64,000 bases of DNA from Fallopia convolvulus (GCA_964016875.1 OZ024721.1:38454323-38518322), one strand, 5' to 3'. Numbered from the stretch's first letter, positions 22,863 through 34,964 are shown. Program-made: numbers and translations. The notes: a model not told the origin generated them from the letters alone.

Positions 22863-23082
22863 AGCCTCGGTTCAGCATTCAAGTGACACTTCAGAGGCTG
22901 TTTTGACCCCCTTTGAGTTGGAATTTGAACTCGGAGTACAAATATGAATTGTAGCTCTTCGAATCAACTTTCCAATGCTAACAAATTCAACTCCATCAGA
23001 CCAATATAGCTCCAAAACCAAGCATTGCAAGATAGTGGTGTCAAAACAAGACTCCAATGCATGACTCGGGTTTAAGCATTTT

Positions 23083-23887
23083 TGTTAGAAGATAGAAGGT
23101 TGAGTTTTGATGATTCCAGAGTCAGTGACTCCGATTTTGCAAGTCGAGTCGACGACTTGCCAAAGTCACTGACATGACCAGCTGGCGAAGTGATCTATTT
23201 AAGGAAGGACCGCATAGCTTATGTGCGAGTATTTGGAGACAGCTGCGTCACTCTATTTTAGGAGAAGATCATCACAAAAGAGTGCTAAAATCAAGATAAA
23301 GAAGATTTGATTCTTCTAGAATATTTTAGTGTATGCATTATTGTATATTTGGAAGGAATTGTAAAAGATTGAGTGTATATTGTTTCTCTAACCGAATGGG
23401 AAATAATATACACGAGATCTCTCTTACCTTAGTTTAAATACCCTAGTGTTTAGGTTAATGGTAAGACTCTTGAGTGTCATTTCAATATCGTGTGTAAGGA
23501 AGAAAGGGAAAACTTGTACGTGTGATTCGTACAAGTGGTGTGTCGAGAGATCTTAGGCATATCGAGAGATTGAGAGTGTGAGTGCAAAGGTAGAGCGTGG
23601 TTCAAGGGTGTGGGATTCATTCTTGTACACGGGAGAGCTTTGTAATCACTCAAGAAATCAATAGAGCGAGTCTAAGTACTCTTGAAATCCGACCAAGTGA
23701 TAAACCTAGAAGGGAGTGGTTTTTCTCCAAGTAAACTAGTTGGTTTACAAGGTGTTTCCACTATACATGGCTTGGCATTGACTGTTGGTAATGTTTGTTT
23801 TACTGTCTAATTATTCCGCTGCTTTATTACTCAAAGTCGACGACTCCGCACGAGTCGCCGACTCGTCTCAGTACTGACGATCCTTCA
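23083..23887 (+). repeat. 5' LTR of the copia element
   Basis: TGTTAGAAGATAG to GATCCTTCA. It carries several odd palindromes of the form GTCNNNGAC near both ends (GTCAGTGAC at 23121, CGAGTCGACGACTTG, GTCACTGAC, and GTCGACGAC/GTCGCCGAC at 23837-23862). Confidence 0.9.
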
Positions 23888-23889
23888 AT

Positions 23890-23901
23890 TGGTATCAAAG
23901 C
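23890..23901 (+). other. Primer-binding site of the copia element, tRNA-Met type
   Basis: TGGTATCAAAGC begins two bases after the LTR. It matches the usual initiator tRNA-Met complement TGGTATCAGAGC except for one base. Confidence 0.85.
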
Positions 23902-23943
23902 TTGGGCTCTCGATTGTGTTTTTAGTACTTTTCTTGCAGGAAA

Positions 23944-26826
23944 ATGACGTCCACCAACACTTTTGTTAGTGACTCTTTCTGGAAACCTCCGATTCTCAAG
24001 GTCGGAGAGTATAACTAGTGGGTTGAACAGATGAAGACCCACATCTGCTCACTTGATGGTCAGCTATGGAAAGTAATTGAACTAGGTCCAGAAACCTTTC
24101 TTGGAAAGGATGGAAAGACTGAAAAGACCACAGCTGAGTATGATGATGTGGATTTCAAAAAGCTTGAGAAAAATGCTAGAGCAAAGAAAGTACTCCATCA
24201 TGCTCTCACTGAAGGTGACCTCAAGAAGGTGATTGGATACAAAATGGCAAAAGAAATGTGGGATGCCCTCAAAAGACTTCATCAAGGGAATGATGATGTA
24301 AAGAAGGACAGGATCATTAGTCTCGAAGCTGAATATGACAACATCTTTCAAGGAATCTAGAGAACAATTGATTGCTATCATTGAAAAGCTTGGAACTCAG
24401 GTCACTGAGTTGAGAGAAAAATTAGAAGATAATGAAGAAACAATCTCCAATCTATTCGATGATAAAAAACATTGGCCTCTAAGGTTATTGAATTAGAAAA
24501 GATTTCATCCCCTAAGTCAATGACTTGTGAGTCATGCTCAGATTCCAAGAACCAAGTCATCGACTTGCAAAAACAAGTTAATGACTTGGAAAAACAAGTC
24601 ACTGACCTAGAGGGTGAAAGGCTTATGCTTAGGCTTGGTCATGCTAAGCTATCTAAAGAACTAGAGGACCAAAAGACTAATGATGAGACTAAAAAGAAAA
24701 AGTGGCTAGATGAGTTTGTTGCTAGAAAAGCTCAGGAGGTCAGAAATGACTATAAAAAGAAATTTGTGAAGGAGATTGATAGGTCTGGGATTGGATATGC
24801 TCGTGCATCCAACACTCAAGGTACCAATCATGCTTCCTTTGTGTCTAAAGGTAAAGCTCCTATGGGTAGTGACAATGCAAGTTGTTCTACTCATGTGGAG
24901 GCCAATCAAGACAAAGGGAAGCAACAGTGGTATCCTGATCAAAAGGTGCACAAAATATGACAGAAACAAACCCAGAACTCGGCTCCCTCACAAATTGACT
25001 TTCAATCACGCATCAACAACAAACCCATCTACCCGGGCTATAGCAAATATGTTGCCCTAAAGTCTCACAGGACATGTTGGTATTACGGCAAGCCTAGTCA
25101 CTACCAACATGATTGTCACAAAAAGGCAAGAGATGATGAAAATGCAAGGTCACAGACTCTGAATGACAATCATGGCAGATCCACTGTCACTGACTGCCCT
25201 CCAGGATCTGTGTGTGCTAATTGTGACAAATGTTGTCCTAGGAATCACTATGTTGCCAAACCCAGAGGAGTTAAACAACTCTGGGTTCGTAAGAACTAAT
25301 TCTTTCAATGCAGCTTGAAGTGGGTGACAAGGAGCCCTGGTTTATTGATAGTGCGTGCTCAACTCATATGTCGGGAAACCCCAGGGATTTCTTCTCACTT
25401 CAAGAATACAAGGGAGGTAAGATTACCTTCGACAACAATAGTAAAGGTGGTATTTCTTGTATTGGTACGGTAAGATTTTCAGATAAGCTAACTATAGACA
25501 ATGTGAATTTAGTTGACAATCTCAGTTTTAAGCTACTAAGTGTTTCCTAAATATGTGCTAACGGTAATATCAAGTTGTTTTTGATAAGAATGGCTGTTAG
25601 GTACAAGAGATTAATTCAGGAAAGATTCTTCTGAAAGGGGTATGTGAAAACAATCTTTACAAGGTGGACCCTGTTTTGAACCTGAAGAAAAACTGTGTCT
25701 TAGAACAGTTGCAGATGTCGCCGACCTCTGGCACAAAAGATTTGGTCATGCGAGTTTTCAACTCCTTGACAAACTACATAAGCAAGAGCTAGTTAGAGGG
25801 CTACCCAAAATAAATCCAAGCTAGCATGAAGTTTGTGAAACTTGTGTAAGAGGTAAGCAAGTGAAGTCATCCTTTCAATCCAAGAAGGAGGTAAGTACCA
25901 CTAGACCCTTAGAGCTTATTCATATTGATTTATGTGGTCCTATGCGAGTCCAAAGTCGTGGAGGAAATAGCTATATTTCTATCTTCTAAAGTTCAGGTTT
26001 TTGAAGAATTTGAAGCATGGGTAAAGGCTGTTGAGAAAAAGCTTGGAGTTACTCTCGTGTCTGTCAGATCAGATCATGGAACGGAATTCGATAACTCTGA
26101 GTTTCTGGTCTTTTGCAAGAAAAATGGCATAAGTCACAATTTCTCAACACCAAGAACTCCTCAACAAAATGGCGTAGTTGAGAGGAAGAATCGAGCCTTG
26201 GAGACCATGTCACAGACCATGCTTATCTCAAGTGATCTTCCAATAAATTTCTGGGGTGAAGCCATTAATGCATCTTGTTATGTGATGAATCGAGTCATGC
26301 TTCGTCCACTTCTTGGAAAAACTCCTTATGAACTGCTTAGAGGAGTTAAGCCCAGTGTCACCCACTTACGCACTTTTTGATGCAAGTGCTATGTTCACAA
26401 TAATGGCAAGGATAGTCTGGGAAAATTCGATCCAAGAAGTGACGTTGACACTTTTGTGGGTTATTCCCCTCACAATAAAGCCTACAAAGTGTTCAACAAA
26501 AGAACAAGGAAAGTGTGCATGTTGTGTTCGATGAGAACACGATGGGAGGCTCGATGATTGAGGATTTTGATGATGATGATCAAGGGTACAATCTGGTTCA
26601 AGATGACTCTCTTCCAGTTGCCTCAACTCAAAAGGAATTAGTAGTTAGTGACAATGCTGATGTCACCGACTCAGACAAAACAGGGGGAAGGAGCCAGAAT
26701 CAAAGTTCAAATGATAGCGAGTCCGATGATGAGAAAACAGCTGAGAGAAGCCCAAGTCCGGAAAACTCTGAAGATGACTCAGAGAGAACGCCTCAGACAC
26801 AAGTTGGTGACTTGACAGATCTATAG
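23944..26826 (+). pseudogene. Copia gag, protease and integrase (multiply broken)
   Basis: gag starts at ATG 23944, has TAG at 24016-24018 and breaks after 24360; a coiled-coil segment follows at 24472-24960. The CCHC knuckle near 25075 reads CWYYGKPSHYQHDC, so its second cysteine is tyrosine. The protease (25308-25550) has DSACSTHM. The pre-integrase HKRFGHAS segment is at about 25735. The integrase core (25925-26380) has RSDHGTEF and NGVVERKNR. An acidic linker follows (26515-26826). Stops and frameshifts separate these blocks, so no functional polyprotein can be made. Confidence 0.88.
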
Positions 26827-26848
26827 GTAAGGAACTATCAACAGAAAA

Positions 26849-28074
26849 GTGCTCATCCTGTCACTAACATCCTCACTGATTTCTCAAAGGGTGTGCAAAC
26901 CAGATCTTAACAACTTCTTTGCTTTTAATGCTTTCATCTTTATGTTGGAGCCTAAAAATGTTGAACAAGCGTTGAAAGATTCGGATTGGGTCAGTGCCAT
27001 GCAAGAGGAACTTCATCAGTTTGAAAGAAACAAGGTTTGGCATCTGGTCCCAAGGCCAAAGGGAAGATCTGTGATTGGAACACGATGGGTGTTCAGAAAT
27101 AAGCTGGATGATGAAGGAAATGTGGTGAGAAACAAAGCAAGGCTAGTAGTTAAGGGATACAATCAGCAGGAGGGCATTGACTATGATGAGACGTTTGCTC
27201 TAGTGCCTCGTCTTGAAGCTATTAGATTGCTCATTGCCTATTCTGCTCATCATGGATTCAAGCTACAACAAATGAATGTTAAGACTGCATTCTTGAATGG
27301 ATATCTCAAAGAAGAAGTGTATGTTGAACAAACTCCGGGTTTTGAGGATGTCGTCCACCCGGATCATGTCTACAAACTGGACAAAGCTCTTTATGGATTG
27401 AAGCAAGCACCTCGTGCTTGGTATGATCGTTTGTCACAATTCTTGATTCAACATGGTTATGTTCGAGGAGAGGTTGACAAGACTCTGTTCTTGTTGAAAG
27501 AAGGATGTCACACACTGGTTCTTCAGGTCTATGTCGTTGACATTATCTTTGGTTCAACAGATGATAAGCTAGTGAAGAAGTTCGCTGACCTCATGTCTAG
27601 TGAGTTTGAAATGAGTATAGTCGGTGAGCTCAAGTTCTTTTTAGGACTTCAAGTTGTGCAAAGTGAGGATGGGACACGAGTTCATCAACAAAAGTATCTC
27701 AGAGAATGTGTTAAAAAGTTTGGTCTCGAAAATGCTAAACCTTTTGATACTCCTATGTCGCCGACTACCTCACTTGGAAAAGATGATAAAGATCCAGAAG
27801 TCAATGCTACTATGTATCGGGGTATGATTGAATCATTGCTCTATCTCGCTATAAGAAGACCGGATATTGTGTTTGGAGTATGTCTATATGCTAGATTTCA
27901 AGCTGATCCAAGAGAGTCCCACTTGAAAGCTGTTAAAAGAATTATTCGCTATCTTAAGGGAACTGACAATCTGTATCTATGGTACCTAAGAGGATTTGAT
28001 TTTGAGCTAGTCGGCTACACAGATGTTGATTTTGCAGGGAACCGTGTTGATAGAAAAAGCACCTCAGAGATGGC
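26849..28074 (+). pseudogene. Copia reverse transcriptase and start of RNase H
   Basis: A single open frame covers RVT_2: [51 protein letters not shown]. The catalytic YVDD box is YVVD (Val codon 27536-27538), which removes one of the two metal-binding aspartates. RNase H begins at [18 protein letters not shown] and is cut at 28074 by the inserted gag-protease element. Codons past that point belong to the inserted LTR. Confidence 0.92.
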
Positions 28075-29576
28075 TGATGTCTCTCTATTTGGTGGTGTTT
28101 TCATATGTGATTTCCTTTGTAAATATGTTTCTTTTTCCCCTTTTCTTGTGCGTTTTGTTCCTTTTTATCTTAGTTCCCGTATTTCTATGAGATTCGGAGA
28201 CTACGCACATTTTATGTGTTTTGTAGGTAATCTGGCGTGAATCAAGGATCGATTTGAAGGAGGGTCGAGACATGGAGCGAGGCCCGAACAAAGGAGGAAA
28301 GAGAGGAGCAAGCCATGTAGAAGAACAAGAGGAAAGCCAACAAGAAGAAGGTGGAACGAGGTTCGGACCGAGTTGCAACCAACCTCGGGCCCGACTTGAA
28401 GTTTCAACCTCGGACCGACATGCACAGTAACTCGGGCCCGAGGTCCTCCGTGTCGGTCCATGTCGGTCACTGGACTACTTGGGCTCCAAGGCACGAAATT
28501 GTGAACTTCCACTTTTGCCCCTCATCTAATCTATAAAAGGCCCTCTTGTCTTCTAATTTAGGGGGTTCTCTCAAAAAGAAAAGGGAAGGGTTTCCCCACA
28601 TACACACAAGAGGGGGGGAAGGGTTCCCCCACATACACACAAGAGGGGGGGAAGGGTTCCCTCTCATACACACAAAAAGGGGGTTCCAAGGGAGCCAAGA
28701 GGATTCTTGGAGAGCAAGGAGGAAGGAGAGGAGAAGGAAGAGAGAGAGAATCGGCCAAAGGAGAGGAAGATTGATAGGTTTGGTTGATAGATTAGCTTTG
28801 CTTGTTTTGATCTTGTGGATTTGGAAACCCTTGATTGGAATTTGTGGATTGCTTTTGATTTGAATGAAACTTTGCTTTGTTTTGAGATTGATGATGTTGA
28901 TTGCTTTCCCTTTTGATTTGTTTGCTTTCTTTGTTTGCCTTATGGAGTAGATCTCCTTGATCTTGGGTTATGGGGGAAAACCCTAGCTAGGTTTAGGCTA
29001 GAAACCCCAATTCCATAGCCTTGAGTGTTTGATCTAAGGAACCCACTCTACATAGAGCTACAATTCCTTGCGAAAGTTGGGAATCAAGGCTTGAGATTGG
29101 CAAAGTAGCGAAAGTGAACATGTGTCAATCTCAAGACCTTGCTTCGAAGGGGATTTCCCCAATGATCGATGTGTAGAAGTGGTTGGAACGAGGGCGAAAG
29201 CACTCGATCCTAGTCCGATCATCACTCATTGCTTGAATTGGGGTGGATAAGCCTTAATCTACTAGAGAAGGAACCCAAAAGCCCAAGATCTACTTTTAAT
29301 CTTTGAAGTTCGACAAACCCAGCTACCTCGGGCCCGACTTACCCTACGTCGGTCCCGACTTCCTCTTGTCGCCAACATCGGGCCCGACGTGACCTCTGTG
29401 TCGGTCCCGAATGTTCTCTTTGTTTTCCTTTGTTTTAAGCTCTCTTTTCCAGCTTCCTAGTGTCTAGGCACATCAATCGAGTAGACTTCCCGAGTGTTCG
29501 ACACCCACCACGTGCTACAACAGGGTCGGGTTATAAATTGTATCTCTAGACCCTCGCACACCGTGAGAGGCGATCA
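28075..29576 (+). repeat. 5' LTR of the gag-protease element
   Basis: TGATGTCTCTC to GCGATCA. It contains TCGGGCCCGA at 28385, 28432, 29328 and 29378, GTCGGTCC words between them, a TATA-like CTATAAAAGG at 28530-28539, and two full 33 bp units plus one variant unit at about 28583-28680. Confidence 0.93.
28530..28539 (+). promoter_or_regulatory. TATA box of the gag-protease LTR
   Basis: CTATAAAAGG is a near-consensus TATA box located within the LTR and is preserved in the 3' LTR near 35,420. Transcription would start about 30 bp downstream, just before the 33 bp repeat units. Confidence 0.65.
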
Positions 29577-29582
29577 AAAGAT

Positions 29583-29600
29583 TGGCGCCGTTGCCGGGGA
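29583..29600 (+). other. Primer-binding site of the gag-protease element, tRNA-Asp
   Basis: TGGCGCCGTTGCCGGGGA, identical to that of the Athila-like element, begins six bases after the LTR. Confidence 0.9.
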
Positions 29601-29680
29601 AGTCTAAGTGCATTGAGTGCCAATTTGGTGAGTTTCTTGTGTTTTGGTAGTGATTTGGGTGAGGGAATAGCCCAAACCCT

Positions 29681-32600
29681 TTGTTTGTTTTTGATTTGTT
29701 TTGTTTTGTGTTTTTGTTTCATAGGTGTATGCTAGCTCGTTCCTCCCGAGGAACACTTGAGCTTGAGTTTGTGAGTGATCCGGAAAGTATTCTCAAGGAA
29801 GCCCGAAGAAGGAAAAGGATGGCGAATCAAGCTCTCCATGTTGATGAGGAGTTGGCTCAACTTAGGGCCGAAATGGCTAGATTGCAACTTGAGAGGGACA
29901 ATCAAGAGGAGGTGGCAAGAAGAGAACGGGAGCAACGGATGAGAGCCGAGGCTCAACTCAACGCTCTACCCCGGAATGCACGCCAATACATGCATCCGGA
30001 GTTGAGGGTACCCGAGCCGGCTATTGTGCTTCCCGAGGTTGCCAAGAATTTTGAGATCAAGACGCAATTCATCTCCCTCATCAAGCGTGATCAATTCGAG
30101 GGTCGTCCACATGAGTGTCCCATAGAGCATGTTAAGCGATATGTGGATATGTGTGAGACGATCTCCACCGACGAGGAGACATTGGAGTATGTGCTTCTAA
30201 AGGCGTTCAAATGGTCACTTGGGGGCAAGGCCACACATTGGCTCGAGAGCCAAGCTCCTAGGTCAATCACAACTTGGAAGACACTCTATGACGCTTTCTT
30301 GATGAAGTTCTTCCCGCCCTCAAAGACAACCGAGTTAAGAAGGAAGATTGCAAGCTTTCAACAAGGTCCGAATGAGCCCCTCTTCGAAGCATGGGACCGT
30401 TTCAAGGAGATGTTGCGCCAATGTCCTACTCATGGCCAACAACCATATGTACTTCAAGACATCTTTTTCCAAGGCATCAATCCGGTAACGAAGGACAAGC
30501 TCAATCTCCACACCGATTGTGGGTTCATAGACTTGACACCGGATCAAGCTTGGGAGCTACTTGACAAGCTATCCGATTATGAGGCCATGTATGGGGTGAG
30601 TCAAGCTAGCAAGGAGGTGAAAGTTCAAGGTGAAGGTGCAAGGAAGTTATATGATCCAAAGGGAGAAGACATTGATAGGGATGTGAAGCTCCAATTCCTT
30701 GAAGGTGAAGTGAGCAAGTTTAAGAGGCAAGTCCACTACTACAAGCAAAATGCTAGAGCTTGTGAGGAGTGTGGATCCTTTGCACATGCTACACAAGTTT
30801 GTCCGAATGAGAGCCAAGTGCGCTTGGCCGAGCGAATTGAGGAGGCAAACTATGTCCGAGGAAATTTCGGTGGAAGAGGCAATTTCAACAATGGTGGCAA
30901 TGGCCGGTGGAACAACGGTCAAGCTCAAGGCTACAACAACAACTTCAACCAAAACGAGCCAAGGGCGCCACCACCACCATATAGACCACCGGGATTCAAT
31001 GAGTTACAAACATTTGCTCAAGAGATGAGAGATGGGTTCAAGGAGATGAGGACCCAGTTCAATGAGTTTGGTGCATGGAGGAGGCAAGTCGACAATCAAT
31101 TTGCTCAAATTGCAACTCAAGCCCCGAGAGAGAATGGGAGACTTCCGGGCCGACCCGAGGAGAATCCTCGAGCTCAAAACAATCAAAATGAAGTCCGGGC
31201 AATTGGATTGAGAAGTGGCCGAAACCTACCCGAGCCACACGTGCCTAAGAAGAATGAAGAGAGTCGGACCAACTTACCCAGCAAGTCGGGTCCGACATTC
31301 CCCGAAGTCGACCCAGCAAGAAGATCGACTCCTTCACCACGGACCGAGGTCGAGAGCAACTCGGGACCGACGTACACAGACCTTGATCCAACTCCTCTGC
31401 CTCGGACCGAGAGTCACAACATCGGGCCCGACATGGTGCCCAAGTCGGTCCAACCAGGAAATGTTGCAAGTGTAGTAGGGAAGTCCAAGGAGGTTGATCC
31501 AAGCAAGATTCAAGGTGCAACGATTCTTCCATATCCCTCAAAGAAGCCGAAAGATGTTGTTGAGAACAAGTTCAAGAGGTTTCTCAAACTCTTGCAAGGC
31601 TTGAACATCTCTATCCCGTTCACCGATGCATTGAGTGAGATGCCATCTTATGCCAAGTTTTTAAAGGAGATTTTGAGCAAGAAGAGGTCCATAGTTGAAA
31701 TGCAAGATGAGGTCAAGACCTTGGAGTTACCGCAAAAGCTAGGAGATCCCGGTCGTTTTGCTATAACCATTGGTGTGGGGTCTCAAAATTTCCAAGCCTT
31801 ATGTGACCTTGGGGCAAGTGTTTCGGTGATGCCCGCTAGCATTTGGAGAAGAGCAAATTTGGGTGAAATGGAGCCGACCGATATGTCCCTAACTATGGCC
31901 GACGGTTCCATCATCAAGGCTAAGGGAATATTGGATGACGTTCCGGAGCGAGTTGGAAAGTATTTTGTCCCCGATGATTTCGTGATCTTGGACATGCACG
32001 AGGACCCCTTGGTCCCAATAATCTTAGGAAGACCATTCTTAGCTACGGAGGGGGCAAGGTTTGATGTCAAAAACGGCAAGGTTTCCTTTGAGATTGGTGA
32101 AGAAAAGGTCGATTTTCACTTCAACAAGGCCTTGAATGAGCCGGACGCCTTGGCTATCCTCAAATTTGAAGAGAGTGCTAAGAGAAAAGGTGAAGAAGTG
32201 GAAGTTGCTAGAGAGGTCGTTGTGTTGAGAAGTGATGAAGGGTTCAATAAACAAATACAAGCAAGGGAGTTGTTGGAGCAAATTGAGGATCAAGATGAGT
32301 CAAGGATCAATGCTAGCCCAAGGAGAAATGAAGAGTATCCTTACTTATATCCTTTTGATGTTGGTGATGACCACAATTCTTCCCAAACTTTTGATTCCTA
32401 CATTTGTTTAAGTGATTTGAAAGATGACTTAGGAGACTCCTACATTTGCCTTAGTGACTTGAAAGATGAATTGGTAGAATCTCCTAGGAATTCTTTGGAT
32501 AACTTTGGTGTAGGAAAAGAGGAACATGATGGAGCAAGTAAGGAGAAGAAATCTCATCCGTTGGAGGAGTATGATGAGAGAGGCCCGAGACCGGATAACC

Positions 32601-32698
32601 ATGCCTATATAGACCATCGTTGGTGGTTTTATGGGTATGAAGGCAATGGGAATGGGCATAACAATGGCGAGCAATTCACCGTGTTTCACCCGCCATAA
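29681..32698 (+). CDS. Gag-protease polyprotein, intact 1,005-codon ORF
   Basis: The ORF is open from 29681; the better start may be ATG 29729 (MLARSSRGTLELEF), because the first 16 residues are Phe-rich and follow intron-like sequence. A heptad-like helix (residues about 50-95) precedes the Retrotrans_gag core (about 130-270; ATHWLESQAPRSITTWKTLY). The CCHC knuckle is CEECGSFAHATQVC (361-374). A variable linker (about 500-640) is rich in Pro, Ser and Arg. The aspartic protease has DLGASVSVMP (709) and ILGRPFL. The C-terminal 180 residues are acidic, with a duplicated SYICLSDLKD. There is no RT. An intact gag frame in a defective element suggests recent activity or selection for its product. 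Confidence 0.92.
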   Translation: MFVFDLFCFVFLFHRCMLARSSRGTLELEFVSDPESILKEARRRKRMANQALHVDEELAQLRAEMARLQLERDNQEEVARREREQRMRAEAQLNALPRNARQYMHPELRVPEPAIVLPEVAKNFEIKTQFISLIKRDQFEGRPHECPIEHVKRYVDMCETISTDEETLEYVLLKAFKWSLGGKATHWLESQAPRSITTWKTLYDAFLMKFFPPSKTTELRRKIASFQQGPNEPLFEAWDRFKEMLRQCPTHGQQPYVLQDIFFQGINPVTKDKLNLHTDCGFIDLTPDQAWELLDKLSDYEAMYGVSQASKEVKVQGEGARKLYDPKGEDIDRDVKLQFLEGEVSKFKRQVHYYKQNARACEECGSFAHATQVCPNESQVRLAERIEEANYVRGNFGGRGNFNNGGNGRWNNGQAQGYNNNFNQNEPRAPPPPYRPPGFNELQTFAQEMRDGFKEMRTQFNEFGAWRRQVDNQFAQIATQAPRENGRLPGRPEENPRAQNNQNEVRAIGLRSGRNLPEPHVPKKNEESRTNLPSKSGPTFPEVDPARRSTPSPRTEVESNSGPTYTDLDPTPLPRTESHNIGPDMVPKSVQPGNVASVVGKSKEVDPSKIQGATILPYPSKKPKDVVENKFKRFLKLLQGLNISIPFTDALSEMPSYAKFLKEILSKKRSIVEMQDEVKTLELPQKLGDPGRFAITIGVGSQNFQALCDLGASVSVMPASIWRRANLGEMEPTDMSLTMADGSIIKAKGILDDVPERVGKYFVPDDFVILDMHEDPLVPIILGRPFLATEGARFDVKNGKVSFEIGEEKVDFHFNKALNEPDALAILKFEESAKRKGEEVEVAREVVVLRSDEGFNKQIQARELLEQIEDQDESRINASPRRNEEYPYLYPFDVGDDHNSSQTFDSYICLSDLKDDLGDSYICLSDLKDELVESPRNSLDNFGVGKEEHDGASKEKKSHPLEEYDERGPRPDNHAYIDHRWWFYGYEGNGNGHNNGEQFTVFHPP

Positions 32699-34964
32699 GG
32701 TTGAGGTTAGGAAGTCAAGCTAGTGACTCTAAACGAGCGCTTCTCGGGAGGCAACCCGAGCTAGTAGCTTTCTTTTCGTAATTTTAGTTTGATTTTTCTT
32801 AGTTTAGCCTAGCTTTTCCCTAACCAATCTCTATCTAGTGTTTTGTGGATTTATGGTGTCGTGCATTCTTCAAAGTTGTGTAGGATTTGAGGTGAAATAT
32901 TTAAATGGAAATATGGGAAAGAAGTTGCAAGAGGATGGAGTAAAATTGGTGACCCGAATACTCCCACATCGAGCCCAGGTAAGTCGGGCCCGACATAGGG
33001 ACGTCGGTCCATGAAGTCGGTCCAACTCGATTTGACTAGTTGGAATGCCAATTTTGCCCTTGACCTAATTTGTCCTTTTCCCCCATTAAATACTATCCCC
33101 CACCTACCTATCATCTTCATATCAACCACCACCACAAGACTTCTACCAAGAACAAGTGTACGAGAGGGAGCGGCAAGCAAGGCTCCAAAGAGGACGTAGA
33201 CGTGACAACCCCTTCGATTGATCCTATACATGCCATTGAAGAATAAGAAATTGTGAGCTTTTCATACTCTTCTCTCTTGCTTTTAAGTTTTGATTTCCTT
33301 GTTTGATGGGGACATCAAAATTTTAAGTATGGGGTGGGGGTAAGTGTGTTCATGATTTCACTTGTTTATGTTTGTTTATTATTTTGAGGATATTTAGTTT
33401 GTGTTTCTAGTTTGTGTTTGGGATGTTTGCTTCTTGGTTTGTGGTTTGATGAAAAACATGAATGATTAATTTGGTCTTGAATGGATGAGTTTTTGGTTTT
33501 AGAGAAATTTTTGCAAAAAAATCCATAAAAATTGAAAAAAATTGTGTTGAAAACAACAAAAAGATTTTGTGTTTTGTAGGTTTTGGACTAGAAATTCCCA
33601 TCTTAGATTGCCACAATAAAAGCTAATGATGATGTGAGCATGTAAATTCCTTTGCATATTTTTGGATAGTTTAGCCTCTTAAATGATGTTGCTTTTGATG
33701 TGATCATGATATCTTGCTTGTTTTATTGAACATGTGAGTTCTAGGATGAGTTCTTATGCAACTAAGTATGAGTGACCCTTGTGAGATTGATTTTTGGCCA
33801 TTTTAGGGATGCTTGTTCATATTTGCATATCCCTCATTTTTATTGTGTGATTAGCTCATTCATGCTTAGTAAAACTTGCTATTGTGGTGTTTATCTATTT
33901 TCCAAGACCGTCATGAGATTTGTCCTAGCATTGTCACATTGATTTTGAACTTTGTTCTTTTAGTCACATAAATGTTCCATATCCTACCATGAAGATAATC
34001 CTTTGTTTGTAGCCCTGTTCTAGCCTAAGCCTTTGTTTGAAACTCCTCAAAAATATTATTCCTAGCCTTATATGACTTGACCCTTATGGGATTGGACTTT
34101 AGAAGAGAGGTTGGGATTGTATTTGAAGAGTTGAGATTCTCTTGGGTTTAAGGGCAAAAGAATGGTGTTATGAATCATGTGGGTAGTGCATCTTTGTTGT
34201 ACAAAAATGAAAAAAAAAAGAAAGAAAAGGAAGAAAGAAAATGTTGGAAATGTAAAGTGGAATAAAGCAAAGAGCTTAAGTGAAGAAAATGGTCCGACCG
34301 AGTTACAAGCAACATCGGGCCCGATGTCATAAGAAAGTCGGTCCAAATGTAGAAAGTGTTGAAGATCCAACAAGAAGCATAAGAGCAAAGATGAAGTGGA
34401 ATGTTAAGTGAAATTTTGGGTTGAAAGGAAAATGTTAAGTCTTTTGGGTGAGTGTGAAAGTAATTGTGGAATTTTGGTGAAGTTGGTGAGAGTTTAGGTT
34501 GTTCAATCCCCATTGAAAGCACCACGAGACCAAATAATTCCCACCTTGAGAAATACCAAAAGCCCCATTACAACCCGACCGAATGGAACCTCTTTGAGGA
34601 CCTCCATTGAGCCAAGTTCGAAATTCTTTGTGTACTTTGCATTAGGCATCTCTAGGTGGAGGAATTGGTGATATTAGCTTCAATAGTAAAGTCCTTACTT
34701 GCATGATTTTTGAGCTTGAGTGTTCATTGCTAAACCCAAACACATGATGAGTGATACACATTCACATATCCCTAAAGTGAGGCTTAGTTGCATTGACTCT
34801 ATTCCTTGGAACACTTAATCATGTGTGATGATGTAATCTTGCTTGAATATCAATCACTTGTGCTTAAAATGTGTTTTCATATGAGGCTTTACTTGAAGAT
34901 TATGTTTCGGTCTTGCTTACATTGTTATTGCTTGAGGACAAGCAAGTTTAAGTATGGGGTATTT
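32699..34964 (+). other. 3' non-coding half of the gag-protease element
   Basis: It opens with a conserved motif at 32714-32760 that ends in the stem CTCGGG/CCCGAG around AGGCAA. TCGGGCCCGA words lie at 32984 and 34315, with several GTCGGTCC. A short in-frame tail at 33120-33221 resembles the C-terminus of Athila-like ORF2. The stem TTGCTTG/CAAGCAA (34928-34945) precedes the polypurine tract TATGGGGT next to the LTR. No sizeable gene is present. Confidence 0.8.
33120..33221 (+). pseudogene. Vestige of an ORF2 C-terminus
   Basis: The frame reads YQPPPQDFYQEQVYERER and ends at TGA 33219-33221. The Athila-like ORF2 ends in EYQPPPPQDFLPYYPDN followed by a stop. The shared YQPPP-QDF box, at the corresponding position just before the 3' untranslated region, suggests a remnant left by internal deletion. 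The match is short. Confidence 0.45.

Noticed and set aside
28546..28863. GFPHIHTRGGE repeat peptide in the LTR (also at 35436-35786)
   Set aside because: It is a translation of the 33 bp LTR repeat; the opposite strand is equally open, and it lies in the LTR leader.
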